This document shows, in pieces, positions 1 to 9,156 of a stretch of DNA of 64,000 nucleotides. Position numbers and translations under genes: made by a program. Position 1 is the first letter of the stretch; each line of letters opens with the position of its first letter. The stretch comes from CAYVAP01 sp964343195 (lineage in GTDB: Bacteria > Bacteroidota > Bacteroidia > J057). The DNA is taken from positions 65,697 to 129,696 of the forward strand of contig CAYFIR010000008.1 in the NCBI GenBank assembly GCA_964343195.1. The letters are read 5' to 3'. The notes under the pieces were generated by a model. The model was not told the origin of the DNA, searched no databases, and saw only the letters and a list, made by a program, of their open reading frames with translations.

Positions 1-796
1 GTACAGTCAGCAACTCTGCATCCCTGGTAGCCACTGGAATCTCGGTCATCTCACGGATGTCGATTCTGTTGAAGGCAGATGCGTCGAAGTCTGCGGCAAG
101 TTCACGAGATCCAAACAGACCGTCGCGGTCAATGACTGACTTATCCTTCAGTTCACGGCTGGTCCCGGCTACATAGTAAGCAGTGTTCAATGCCTGGTCC
201 TGCTGGTTAACAGTCTGGTCAAGCTGCGACAGTGAGTCTTCCTGACGGATCAGGCGATCTTCCTGGGTACGGGCAGTCTGGGCCAGCATGGTGTTTTCCT
301 GAGAAAGGGTATCGATACGGCCATTCAGGTCTTCAATCCGGTAGTCGAGGGCCACCAGTTGCTCCTTCAGCTCGGTGATCTCGGTATCACGTTCTTCCAA
401 CTGACGCTTGAGGCCAGAAATAGAACGGCGGTACTGCGCACTCAGCCCCTCAGCCTGTTCAGCCTTGGTGGTCAACTCATCGATGATCTGACGATTCTGA
501 TCCAGCAGGTCATTGATCATCTGAATGTCTTCGATGATGGCTTCTTTTCCTTCTGTACGGTACTCGGGATTATCAGCCCCCATGGTGATCAGGGATTCCT
601 TTTCCTTGATGACTGCCAGGTTTTCTTCAAACTGGTTGAAGGTATTCATGAAGTCGCTTAGCAAGGAATCCTGGTGCTCTCGCTGAGCTTCAAGCGTAGC
701 TTTTTCGCGCTCCAGTTGTTCAACTTTGTCCTTGTTACAGCCAAACAGAGTGGCAGAAGCCAGGACGATTGCGGGAATTAAAATGCGAATGTTCAT
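1..796 (-). CDS. Coiled-coil lipoprotein, C-terminus cut by window edge
   Basis: An open frame runs leftward from an ATG at 796 to the window edge without a stop, so only the first 265 residues are visible. The N-terminus is a lipoprotein signal: a hydrophobic stretch ends in LFGC with the candidate lipidated Cys at residue 20. A long, Glu/Gln/Lys/Leu-rich region with heptad character follows (about residues 22-185) and should form an extended coiled coil. After it comes a less charged segment that mentions no recognisable motif. Likely an envelope-anchored, rod-like protein of unknown role. Expression is probably monocistronic, since the flanking region at 797-1351 holds only a decayed gene on the other strand. 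Function not recognised. Confidence 0.85.
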   Translation of the reverse strand, partial: MNIRILIPAIVLASATLFGCNKDKVEQLEREKATLEAQREHQDSLLSDFMNTFNQFEENLAVIKEKESLITMGADNPEYRTEGKEAIIEDIQMINDLLDQNRQIIDELTTKAEQAEGLSAQYRRSISGLKRQLEERDTEITELKEQLVALDYRIEDLNGRIDTLSQENTMLAQTARTQEDRLIRQEDSLSQLDQTVNQQDQALNTAYYVAGTSRELKDKSVIDRDGLFGSRELAADFDASAFNRIDIREMTEIPVATRDAELLTV

Positions 797-923
797 ATCG
801 TTGGTTCAGGTTTGATTGATTGTCGTTTGTAAACACCCAAAGAGAATCAATCTACATACCACCAACACAAATAACTGACAATCAGCAATTTAAATCACGT
901 GCCAATCTATTTTTTATCCCACA

Positions 924-1271
924 ATGAAAAGACACTTTCTCATATTGAGAATCAGCGCGGGCTTTTCTTCCCCCAATTCTGGCAGAAAATTCCCTGATTT
1001 GAGGCAGGGCGGCAGCGACAGGGTTGGGCTACTTTTGATCATCGCACAATTTTGCTCAGCCCCAAATCCTATGAGGACTTTTTCGCATCCTGCATTCTCC
1101 CCTGAAACTCCATAGGAGATTCTGGGTACAGACCTCAGTGGCAACATGGTTTACCAAACAAATCGGGAGGCTGCCCAGCCTGTTAACCTGGACCACCTCC
1201 CGTCGGGATTGTACCTTTTAACCATATGTTCGGGATCAGATCAGGCTAAGAAGTTGATTAAACTCCTGTAG
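924..1271 (+). pseudogene. Decayed T9SS cargo: C-terminal sorting domain with in-frame stop
   Basis: In one reading frame (codon starts divisible by 3) the text SAPNPMRTFSHPAF is followed by a TAG at 1113-1115. The same frame then continues as ILGTDLSGNMVYQ and DHLPSGLYLLTICSG and ends KKLIKLL at the TAG 1269-1271. This matches the usual pattern of a T9SS type A sorting domain: a PNP motif, a D-L-S/Q-G-x-x-V core, an L-x-x-G-x-Y-x-L strand and a basic hydrophobic end. The piece upstream of the PNP motif has no recognisable cargo domain and no signal peptide. I read it as the surviving tail of a lost secreted protein. A sequencing error at 1113 would not restore a full gene, because no cargo body is present. 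Confidence 0.6.
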
Positions 1272-1322
1272 TGAGGTACAAAGAAATATGAAGCCTGTCT
1301 AACCTCTGGCAAGCTCAAAGCA

Positions 1323-1353
1323 GCAAACTCAATACTGGGTTTGCGCTTTTTTT
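1323..1353 (+). terminator. Rho-independent terminator behind decayed cargo
   Basis: An 8-bp stem (1323-1330 with 1337-1344, one G-T pair) with a 6-base loop is followed by a T-rich run at 1347-1353. The orientation fits transcription from the decayed cargo gene on the plus strand. The T-run overlaps the stop codon of the stress protein gene on the opposite strand. Confidence 0.6.
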
Positions 1354-2203
1354 ATTGCATTGGATTGCGAGTCATTACCGGGATGCCACTGGTTCTCATC
1401 ACCCCGCGGGTCAAAGCACTCACTTTGTAGTCACCGAGATGATCGGGGCTATGGGTGTGCATCATGATCAGATCGCAATTTGCCTCATTGGCAATCTCCT
1501 GAATGCGTCCGGCAGGATGTTCATCGATCACGACCCTGAACCGAACGGATTCCACTCCCTGCTCCTGTAACTCAAGTGCCTGGGTTTCAAACTGACTCCT
1601 CAGCTGATCCATGGAAATCTGGGTTTCCTTAGGGTTTACCACTCCAAGCAGCAATACTTCCAGGTCAAGCTGGGCCATTTGCCGAACGAGCAACTGGTCC
1701 ATGCCTTCGAGGTGGTCATTGGGGCCAAGAGCCAGCAATACCCGCCGGAATCCGAGGCGACTTCCTGTTCCATTTGTAGAAGGCTGGAAAGCGAGGATGG
1801 GGATGTCCACCTTGTCAATCAGCTTGTCCATGGGCTCCTGTAACTCGCTTTCCCCTCCGGGAACTACCAGCAGATCCGCGCCACTTTCTTTGAGATGAAC
1901 CAGGATTTCATCGGCCCAGTTTCCTCCTCTGACGAAAGATCTACTCTTAACGGCATAGGGAATGTGGGTTTGCTTGGCCTGGCGAAGCAGATCGCGGGCT
2001 CTTTCCTCAGCCTGAACCATCATATCCTGGGTAGCAAGATCTGATGGATGGGTAACACCAAAAGTCTGGGGCAGTACATGAATCACGTGTAGCAGGTTGA
2101 GATCAGCCTGATACAGTTGGGCCAAAAAGCTCGCTTTGGAGATGGCCTCATGGGATGCAGGACTAAAGTCAACTGCGCAAACGATTTGTCGAAATGTACT
2201 CAT
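1352..2203 (-). CDS. Tandem-domain universal stress protein (UspA family)
   Basis: Two UspA-type alpha/beta domains are visible in 283 residues. The first starts FRQIVCAVDFSPAS (about 3-16); the second starts FRRVLLALGPNDH near residue 150 and ends in a DLIMMHTHSPDH segment. The second domain's end resembles the UspA nucleotide-binding loop G-x2-G-x9-G(S/T) only loosely (MMHTHSPDHLGDYKVSALTRG), so ATP binding is uncertain. The ATG at 2203 is preferred over a TTG two codons upstream. Such cytoplasmic proteins accumulate under starvation or stress. No partner genes are adjacent. A second, single-domain member lies at 16354. Confidence 0.9.
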   Translation of the reverse strand: MSTFRQIVCAVDFSPASHEAISKASFLAQLYQADLNLLHVIHVLPQTFGVTHPSDLATQDMMVQAEERARDLLRQAKQTHIPYAVKSRSFVRGGNWADEILVHLKESGADLLVVPGGESELQEPMDKLIDKVDIPILAFQPSTNGTGSRLGFRRVLLALGPNDHLEGMDQLLVRQMAQLDLEVLLLGVVNPKETQISMDQLRSQFETQALELQEQGVESVRFRVVIDEHPAGRIQEIANEANCDLIMMHTHSPDHLGDYKVSALTRGVMRTSGIPVMTRNPMQ

Positions 2204-2352
2204 AAGCAAAAGAGTAGAGGGTGATACTTCACTTCCTGGAGCCTATCCTTTTCATTCTCATGAGTGGGGAGGCTCAAGTCCTTTTGCATAAAATTTACAA
2301 AAAAATTACACGGATTGTATGATTTTAGGAGGTCACAATAATGACTTTCTTC

Positions 2353-3114
2353 TTACATCCTTGTGCCTGATGATGAGCCGATATTTCTTACTTCTCCCCA
2401 CAGCCGTTTGAAGGCATCTGAAGCCGGTGTATTGGGAGCATAGGCGTGTAAAGGCTGTCGCCTTGCCCCCATCTGCTCTACTATAGAGGCAAATGGAATC
2501 GGTGTGCCAAGTGTATGTGGATGATCCAGGGAAAAGTTGATCTGAATATCACGGTGCATCCGTTTGCGGGAATCCACCATGGAAAAAAACGGGAACAGGC
2601 GGCCTCTGTCATACCCGTTTTTTTTGAAATATTTGTGTACCTGCTGATAGGCTCGTTCTGACAGGACAGTTGGAATGGTGGGAAACAGGATGATGTCGGA
2701 GACTTCAAACAGGTGCTCTGCCAAAACTCCCAAAACGGGAGGACAGTCAAGAAAAATATATTGGTACTCGGTCTCAAGTTCACTTAGGAGACTCGCCATT
2801 TTTTGTTTGGACTTCTTCAAATCGTCCAGAATCAGGTCCAGGTTGCGATTAGAGAGGTCGGAGGGGATCAGATCCAGCCTGGGATAATCTGTGGACCTGG
2901 TATAGTTTCCAAGGTGCCCACTCTTGCCCAGAAGTTTCTCTGCGCCTCCCTTGATCCGGGCTTTTTCTCCGAGGTAAAATGTAGCGGCGCCCTGTGGATC
3001 CAGATCCCAGACCAGGGAAACGTTCCCCTCCATGGCGGACAGGTAAGCCAGGTTAACGCAGGCAGATGTTTTGCCGACGCCACCTTTCATACTGTAAAGG
3101 GCAATGACCTGCAT
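2353..3114 (-). CDS. ParA/MinD-type ATPase, without a ParB partner
   Basis: The protein opens MQVIALYSMKGGVGKTSACVN, a deviant Walker A motif (KGGVGKT, residues 10-16) with the signature Lys typical of ParA/MinD ATPases. DLDPQGAATFYL (about 38-49) is the Walker A' motif and IFLDCPPVLG (about 120-129) is Walker B. At 253 residues it is of usual size for small ParA proteins that lack an N-terminal helix-turn-helix. Family members form ATP-driven gradients or dimers on DNA or membrane and position cargo. There is no parB, parS array or replication gene nearby, so a role in chromosome segregation cannot be inferred; it may position another complex. It starts at an ATG and is not overlapped by neighbours. 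Confidence 0.9.
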   Translation of the reverse strand: MQVIALYSMKGGVGKTSACVNLAYLSAMEGNVSLVWDLDPQGAATFYLGEKARIKGGAEKLLGKSGHLGNYTRSTDYPRLDLIPSDLSNRNLDLILDDLKKSKQKMASLLSELETEYQYIFLDCPPVLGVLAEHLFEVSDIILFPTIPTVLSERAYQQVHKYFKKNGYDRGRLFPFFSMVDSRKRMHRDIQINFSLDHPHTLGTPIPFASIVEQMGARRQPLHAYAPNTPASDAFKRLWGEVRNIGSSSGTRM

Positions 3115-3234
3115 AGAGCAAAGGGGTTGAGGTCCTAATTTATGCCCTAAAGATAGTACTTATGTTAAGAAATTGTAAACACCAGATTCTGGCAGCCCTT
3201 ACGCCCAATTAGATTCATAAGGTGCCGGACAAAT

Positions 3235-4017
3235 TCATTTTGCCTTTTTCATTTCGTCCCAATCCATCCCAAAGTGCTCTGATAAGGATTTTTCAAACTC
3301 CTCATCAGATTCGATTGCCTGCTCTTTGGCTTTGCTTCCAGACGAAATTTTCAACTTTTGGTCGGTCAAAGTAATACGCCCGCCCGGTATCAACCGAGTG
3401 ATCAACCTCCGATGGGTGAAATGCGACTTTTCGGAGGTTTGATGGTACTCACACATTTCATAGAACTCATCAAACTGACGGGCTACACGGCTAAACCGAT
3501 ACATCGGAATATAGGGATGATCGCCTCCCTTACTTCGCATGAGGGTCCACAATCCGTCCCTGGAAATTACAAACTGATAGCGAGCCCCATCCATCAACTG
3601 AATTTGGCCGGGCAGCAGGCGCAGTGGCTCCGGGAAGCTGTCTCCAAACCCAACATCGACCAGCCAGTAATCATACTTGTAAAACACCATCAGCGCCAGG
3701 TGAGAATGCTCCGGCCCAAAGTTTTCCTTTTCCTCATTATAGACAGCACAGGAAAGAAGGGTCACCTTCACATCATAGGCCTCGAGGACTTTCCAGAACA
3801 GCGCATTCATTTCAAAGCAGAATCCCCCGCGCTTCCGGGTGACCAGCTTTTCGAAAAGAGCCTCTTCCGAAAGCCGGATGGGATGCCCTAGATGTATGCT
3901 CAGATTTTCAAAGGGGATGTGTAATAAATGCTGCCGATGCAGGTGGCCCAGGTCTAGTATCTGTCGTCCCTGAGGAGGGTGATAATCAACGCGATCCAGG
4001 TAGGCATTTAAATTCAT
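3235..4017 (-). CDS. nat: Arylamine N-acetyltransferase
   Basis: A 260-residue NAT-family protein. The catalytic triad can be read directly: Cys67 in RGGFCFEMN, His106 in EHSHLAL and Asp121 in LVDVGFGD. N-terminal HIPFENLSIHLG is also a family hallmark. These enzymes transfer an acetyl (or other acyl) group from CoA to arylamines and hydrazines, in the cytoplasm; the physiological substrate in this organism is unknown. The ATG at 4017 fits the normal NAT start (MNLNAYLDRV) better than the TTG two codons upstream. The gene stands alone, 120 bp from ParA and on the same strand. Confidence 0.93.
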   Translation of the reverse strand: MNLNAYLDRVDYHPPQGRQILDLGHLHRQHLLHIPFENLSIHLGHPIRLSEEALFEKLVTRKRGGFCFEMNALFWKVLEAYDVKVTLLSCAVYNEEKENFGPEHSHLALMVFYKYDYWLVDVGFGDSFPEPLRLLPGQIQLMDGARYQFVISRDGLWTLMRSKGGDHPYIPMYRFSRVARQFDEFYEMCEYHQTSEKSHFTHRRLITRLIPGGRITLTDQKLKISSGSKAKEQAIESDEEFEKSLSEHFGMDWDEMKKAK

Positions 4018-4198
4018 AGACAAGGGGGTGACTATTTACGAACAATCGGAGTGTCTTAACAATGGGATAATGACTTTTTAGCAAATTGTAGGTCGACCTG
4101 GGGCAAACCTGATTCAAAACATGCAGGTTTTATCCAGGTTGATCCCACCCACAGCGAATGTATTAATTTTTCTACTTCCCCAACTTCATTAAATCGTA

Positions 4199-7100
4199 AT
4201 GCTTGTACGAACTTTGAAAACCTCCTTTTTTCTTTCCCTGCTCTTGCTATTGACTACTGCCCTTTCGGCCCAGACCCCTTTCTGGACGGAGAGCTTTGAG
4301 ACCGACGGAAATGGCACTCGTTACACCACCTCCACCCCAGAATTTACCGACAATTCTGGAGACTTCTTTATCCGCACTGATGGAAGCGACATCACCGGGA
4401 CCTACGATATAGGCACTCCCGATGGTAGCTTTTTCTTTGCCGGACAGGATCTGGATGGCGAAGGGGCCTCCAGCACCCTGACCGTTACCTTTGCAGGAAT
4501 CGACATCACAGGATTCACTAATCTAAGCTTTTCAGGACTCTTTGCCGAAGACGATGCGTCCAACGGTGATGAAGACTGGGATGCTGCGGATATTGCATTT
4601 GTAGAGGTCAGTATCGATGGCGGTGCATGGACCAAGGTTATGCAGTTTGCTGCTAACGGTGGTACCAACACCGAACCAGGGCTGGATACTGACTTCGACG
4701 GCGTACAGGATGGCACTTCACTGACAGACGTCTTAACCAAATTTTCAGCTCCAGTAACCGGCACAGGAACTTCTCTGGACATTCGCATCACCATGACCCT
4801 TAACTCAGGCGATGAAGACATCGCCTTTGACCTGCTGCAACTCAGCGGCGACGCTGGCAGCACTGGCCCCGTGACTACCACTGCCCTGATCATGGAGAGC
4901 TTTGAGACCGATGGGAATAACACCCGTTACACCGCATCTGAGGTCTGCACAGATAACAGTGGAGACTTCTTCACCCGCACCGACGGCAGCGATATCAGCA
5001 GTTCCTACAATGTTTCTGGTCAGGACGGAGACTTCTTCTGGGCAGGTATGGATACAGATGGTGCTCCCTGTGCGTCAGATATTGAAACACTCACTTTCAG
5101 TGCTGTGGACATCTCAGGTTTTACCAACCTGCAGTTCTCAGGCCTGTTTGCCGAGGACGATGACGGCGGCAACCAGGACTGGGATGGCAATTCTCTGGTT
5201 TACGTTGAATATAGCATGGACGGTGGTTCCAATTGGACCAAGATCCTCCAATTCGCAGCTGCCGGTGGCACCAACACTGAGCCGCTGCAGGATACAGACT
5301 TTGACGGAACAGGCGATGGCCCTGCTTTGACTGATGAATTCGCAGAATTCACCGCTGCGATCAGCGAAACCAGCGGCATGCTGACCCTGCGCATTACTGC
5401 CGAGAACCTCGACGCTGGCGATGAGGACATCGCCTTTGACCTGATCAAGGTAACCGGCGAGGCTCCTGCTGGCTGTACCGATACCGACGCTCCTACAGCA
5501 GTCTGTGTAACCGACCCGGTTATGCTATACCTCGACGAGAACGGAGCTGCTACCCTGAATCCTGCCGACCTGGACAACGGAAGCTCTGATGACTGTAGCC
5601 TGGCTAGTCAACTAATGTTCTCAGCTGACCAGACAGAATTTGCCTGTGGGGACCTCGGTGCCAATACCATTACCATGACGGTAATGGACGCTACTGAGAA
5701 GTCTGCCCAATGTACCGCTACCGTAACAGTCGTGGATACCGTCTCTCCTACCATCTTCGCAGAGACTGCCACAGTTGAACTCAGCAATGGAATGGGAAGC
5801 CTCTCTATCAGCGACCTTGATGGAGCTGGTACCGACAACTGCGGTGTTGCTTCCAGTAGCCTGAGCAAGAGCACTTTTAATTGTGATGATGTGAGCGAAG
5901 TGGCTCTTCCCGTAGCTTCAGATCTATTCTTCTCAGAGTATATCGAAGGTTCCGGCAACAACAAGTACCTGGAAATCTTCAACGGAACTGGTGCTTCTGT
6001 GGATCTGTCGATGTACGAGGTGCAGATTTACAACAACGGCGGGACATCTCCTAACTCTACTTTCGCCCTGTCAGGCACCCTGGCCGATGGTGAAGTACTC
6101 GTGCTCGCCAACAGCTCTGCCTCTATCTACAATGGCACTGCTACTGTGGCAAACGTGACTGGGTTCAACGGGGATGATGCCCTCGCCCTCCTGAAGGATG
6201 GCGTAATGGTAGATGTATTCGGAGTAATCGGAGAAGACCCCGGATCTCAGTGGAATGTGGATGGCGTAGAAACCCAAAACCAGACGCTACGCCGTGTTAG
6301 CACAGTAAGCAGCGGCATTGTTCCTTCTGCTGGTTTTGCAGAGCTGAGTGCACAGTGGGAAGAGTTCCCAATCGATGACGCAAGCGGACTGGGAAGCCAC
6401 AGCCTGTCAGCCGTAGCGACCACCGTACCAGTTGTGGTAACCCTTACCGATGCCAGCGGAAACAGCAGCAGCAAGACCATCCAGGTACTGGTAACCGATC
6501 CTAGCGGATCCTGTGACCTGCCTGCTGCTCCAATGGACTTCTACGTAAATGGCGATACTGCCTTCTTCCCATCTCTGCGCTGGGCTGACATGAGTGAAGA
6601 TGAGGATGGATTTAACATCTACCGTAGCCTTGATGGAGGTGCTAGCTTTAGCATGATCGATCAGGTTCCTGCTGATCAGACCTATTACTACGACCTCCTC
6701 GCATCTGGCAGCGCCACTTACTACGTTACGGCCTATAACGACAAGGGAGAATCCGCTGCTTCCAATGAGGATTCCTACACTTTCCAGCCTATTTCAGAGC
6801 TGGATCTGAATTTTGTGTGCTACGATGCAGGAAGCGATCTGCTTACCTGGAGTGTCAGTAGCCCCAATTCTCAGTGGGTGCCTTTCATCTGGGCTCAGTG
6901 GTGGAGTGCTCAGCGAGATACCGTCTATGCAGCTCCCAATGCTACCGTTTACTTCCAGACTGAAAATAATCCTCAGAACCCTTCTACATTCGGAGACGAC
7001 AACATCACTGGTATCTGGTACTGGGGCACTAACTTCGGCAACCTGTTTGACGAGGTATTCACAATCCCATTGACCATGAACTGTAACGGTGCACGTCTGG

Positions 7101-7423
7101 CAGACATGATTCGTGCACCGAAGGTACGTCGCGACATGAGCGGCCTTCGTGTCGACATCCAGGCTGCCCAAAATGAGTACCTGGCAGCTCAACTTGAAGT
7201 TGGTCCAAACCCTGCTACTGACTACCTGCTCATCCGTACACAGGGGGTAGATCAGGTAGCTACCTTTACCATGATGAATGGTACCGGTCAGGTTGTACGT
7301 CAGCAGGCAGGCAACCTTGCCCAGCCTCAGAAGCTTGACCTGTCTGGCCTAAGCCAGGGAGTTTACTTCCTGCACATCCAGGCTGGTGGTGCACGTTACA
7401 GTCAGCAGATTGTAATTGAATAA
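4199..7423 (+). CDS. Large T9SS-secreted multidomain surface protein
   Basis: A 1074-residue exported protein. A signal peptide (about 1-25, ending ALSAQ) is followed by two tandem copies of a roughly 200-residue domain, one starting FWTESFETDGNGTRY (about 28) and the other IMESFETDGNNTRY (about 231). HYR-like repeats begin near residue 430. The second HYR-like unit is split by a lamin-tail-like domain (LFFSEYIEGSGNNKYLEIFN, about 580-725). Then come an FN3-like unit (LRWADMSEDEDGFNIYRS), an unclassified domain with PFIWAQWW, and a type A sorting domain (VGPNPATDYLLI to the end). The protein is therefore expected on the cell surface or released after T9SS export. Its last 290 residues match those of the cargo at 9960. 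No enzymatic motif was recognised. Confidence 0.92.
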   Translation: MLVRTLKTSFFLSLLLLLTTALSAQTPFWTESFETDGNGTRYTTSTPEFTDNSGDFFIRTDGSDITGTYDIGTPDGSFFFAGQDLDGEGASSTLTVTFAGIDITGFTNLSFSGLFAEDDASNGDEDWDAADIAFVEVSIDGGAWTKVMQFAANGGTNTEPGLDTDFDGVQDGTSLTDVLTKFSAPVTGTGTSLDIRITMTLNSGDEDIAFDLLQLSGDAGSTGPVTTTALIMESFETDGNNTRYTASEVCTDNSGDFFTRTDGSDISSSYNVSGQDGDFFWAGMDTDGAPCASDIETLTFSAVDISGFTNLQFSGLFAEDDDGGNQDWDGNSLVYVEYSMDGGSNWTKILQFAAAGGTNTEPLQDTDFDGTGDGPALTDEFAEFTAAISETSGMLTLRITAENLDAGDEDIAFDLIKVTGEAPAGCTDTDAPTAVCVTDPVMLYLDENGAATLNPADLDNGSSDDCSLASQLMFSADQTEFACGDLGANTITMTVMDATEKSAQCTATVTVVDTVSPTIFAETATVELSNGMGSLSISDLDGAGTDNCGVASSSLSKSTFNCDDVSEVALPVASDLFFSEYIEGSGNNKYLEIFNGTGASVDLSMYEVQIYNNGGTSPNSTFALSGTLADGEVLVLANSSASIYNGTATVANVTGFNGDDALALLKDGVMVDVFGVIGEDPGSQWNVDGVETQNQTLRRVSTVSSGIVPSAGFAELSAQWEEFPIDDASGLGSHSLSAVATTVPVVVTLTDASGNSSSKTIQVLVTDPSGSCDLPAAPMDFYVNGDTAFFPSLRWADMSEDEDGFNIYRSLDGGASFSMIDQVPADQTYYYDLLASGSATYYVTAYNDKGESAASNEDSYTFQPISELDLNFVCYDAGSDLLTWSVSSPNSQWVPFIWAQWWSAQRDTVYAAPNATVYFQTENNPQNPSTFGDDNITGIWYWGTNFGNLFDEVFTIPLTMNCNGARLADMIRAPKVRRDMSGLRVDIQAAQNEYLAAQLEVGPNPATDYLLIRTQGVDQVATFTMMNGTGQVVRQQAGNLAQPQKLDLSGLSQGVYFLHIQAGGARYSQQIVIE

Positions 7424-7454
7424 GGGTAAGTCCCTTTCACAATATTTCATTTTG

Positions 7455-7492
7455 GGCCTCTATTTACCATTCGGGTAGGTAGAGGCCTTTCT
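7455..7492 (+). terminator. Terminator after large T9SS gene
   Basis: A 14-bp stem with one mismatch (arms 7455-7468 and 7474-7487, GGCCTC...GAGGCC ends) is followed by TTT. It lies 32 bp past the stop codon at 7423. Confidence 0.75.
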
Positions 7493-8088
7493 GCACTCTG
7501 GCAACTAATTTGGATTAACAAACTTTTCGATTTTTTCACTTTCATACTGGCATATCTGGGTTAAAACCCTTATGTTTAAAATGTATTGAGAAGAACACCG
7601 TTATTACACTGACTTCTCAAAACTTCATGACATCTAAATAGGGGTTTGATCAAGTACTATTCAATTGTACTTGACCTGTTTCTTTTTTCTCAAATAATAT
7701 TTTCAAACCTCTAGTCATTAGATCATGGATTTTTCCCATCATTTCCAATGGATAACCCCTGATATAGCCGCGTGTCAGGACAGGCTTCTGTTGTACACTC
7801 CCGGATCGGGGATCCCTTAACTTACCCCCTGACATTCCCCATTTCACCTTGCACATAATCATGGATTAGGCAAAGGCATTGGCTCCAACTGGGGCTTTTG
7901 ACTTCCATTGCTCATCATGGTCCAATACTTTCTATCCACTCCGGTACCCATCGGAAGAGGGCTACACTCCATTTCCTGATTTCAAATGACAATAATTAGA
8001 CACTACACTGCACCCAACATTACAAGAGGCTCATGAGCCTGCAGCAACTACTATTCAAACAAATTTTCACCCTTAATACCCCCAATTT
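7493..8088. other. Intergenic region before the collar genes
   Basis: Nearly 600 bases without a convincing gene. A 70-codon minus-strand frame at 7650-7862 has no family resemblance, no good start context and looks like chance. The region presumably carries the promoter for the three collar genes; no clear TTTG/TAnnTTTG pair was found. Confidence 0.5.
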
Positions 8089-8592
8089 ATGGAACCAACC
8101 TTAGGAGAAATCCGGCTATTCGCGGGCAACTTTGCCCCACGGGGCTGGGCCTTATGCCAGGGACAACTCCTGGCGATTAGCTCAAATGATGAACTATTCA
8201 GCCTCTTAGGCACCATTTACGGAGGCGATGGCCGCACCACCTTTGGATTACCAGACTTTCGCGGTCGGGTGCCCGTCCACCAGGGAACAGGTCCAGGCCT
8301 CTCGCCCTACAGGATAGGTAGCAAAGGCGGCGTTGAGCAGGTCACCCTGAATGTCAACGAAATCCCATCTCACAATCACCTCCCCCAGGCCAACACTACC
8401 GTAGGAGGATCTCCCAACCCAACTAATGGCTTCTTTGGAGCTTCAAATGAGGACATATTCGCCAGTACCTCTGATGTGAACATGGGTGATACCCTGCCAA
8501 ATGGCGGCAACCTGCCCCACCCTAATCATATGCCATTTCTGGCTATGAACTACATCATCTGCATTGCAGGTCTCTATCCAAGCCGCACCTAA
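8089..8592 (+). CDS. Phage tail collar domain protein, copy 1
   Basis: A 167-residue protein of the tail-collar (microcystin-dependent protein-like) family. The N-terminus has the hallmark LGEIRLFAGNFAPRGWALCQG (split here at residue ~25), followed by YGGDGRTTFGLPDFRGRVPVH, the collar core seen in T4 short-tail-fibre-like proteins. The central part is Asn/Gly/Pro-rich and ends INYIICIAGLYPSR-like. There is no signal peptide. It is the first of three tandem paralogs of identical length, 30 bp apart. No capsid, tail tube or lysis gene is nearby, so this is not a prophage remnant. Known members are variously described as surface-exposed or cell-cell interaction proteins; function here is unknown. 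Confidence 0.92.
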   Translation: MEPTLGEIRLFAGNFAPRGWALCQGQLLAISSNDELFSLLGTIYGGDGRTTFGLPDFRGRVPVHQGTGPGLSPYRIGSKGGVEQVTLNVNEIPSHNHLPQANTTVGGSPNPTNGFFGASNEDIFASTSDVNMGDTLPNGGNLPHPNHMPFLAMNYIICIAGLYPSRT

Positions 8593-8622
8593 TCAACTCA
8601 ATCACCCCTAACTCAAAAAAAC

Positions 8623-9126
8623 ATGGAAGGATATCTAGGAGAAATCCGACTCTGGGGGCCACAATGGGCTCCCCGCAACTGGGCTCTTTGTGATGGTCAA
8701 ATTCTACCCATCAATCAGTACCAGTCGCTCTACTCGATCCTCGGCACTCAGTATGGTGGCGATGGCCGTACCACCTTTGCCCTACCGGACCTACGAGGCC
8801 GAGTCTCCATACATCATGGAGATGATCTGATGGGCAATGATTACAACATCGGGCAAAAAGGAGGGTCTGAGCAGGTGGTTCTCAACATCAATGAGATGCC
8901 TGCTCATAATCATAGTCCCAAGGGAATGACGGGGCCAGGCAATGAGGCAAGCCCAGCCAATGGCTTCCCTGCGGAGAGCTCAGAGGAATCATACAACGGC
9001 AATACCAACATCCAAATGGCGGCCACCACCAATACTGGAGGAGGACAGGGCCATGAGAATCGCCAGCCGTACCAGGTTTGCAGCTACATCATCTGTCTTA
9101 GTGGCCAATTCCCCTCTCGGAACTAA
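8623..9126 (+). CDS. Phage tail collar domain protein, copy 2
   Basis: Second of three tandem 167-residue collar proteins. It keeps GEIRLWGPQWAPRNWALCDG and YGGDGRTTFALPDLRGRVS and the C-terminal SYIICLSGQFPSR. The variable middle (about residues 75-145, NMPAHNHSPKG-type) differs most from the neighbours, as expected if the core forms a common fold and the middle loop the exposed face. It begins 30 bp after copy 1 and probably shares its transcript. No signal peptide is visible. Confidence 0.92.
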   Translation: MEGYLGEIRLWGPQWAPRNWALCDGQILPINQYQSLYSILGTQYGGDGRTTFALPDLRGRVSIHHGDDLMGNDYNIGQKGGSEQVVLNINEMPAHNHSPKGMTGPGNEASPANGFPAESSEESYNGNTNIQMAATTNTGGGQGHENRQPYQVCSYIICLSGQFPSRN

Positions 9127-9156
9127 CTCCCATCATTAACCTTAAAATTTATCGTC

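Noticed and set aside
2353..3114. ParABS segregation locus
   Set aside because: No ParB gene or parS-like repeats are adjacent.
7650..7862. 70-codon minus-strand frame before the collar genes
   Set aside because: No family resemblance, no promoter-like context and a gene-poor region; probably chance.
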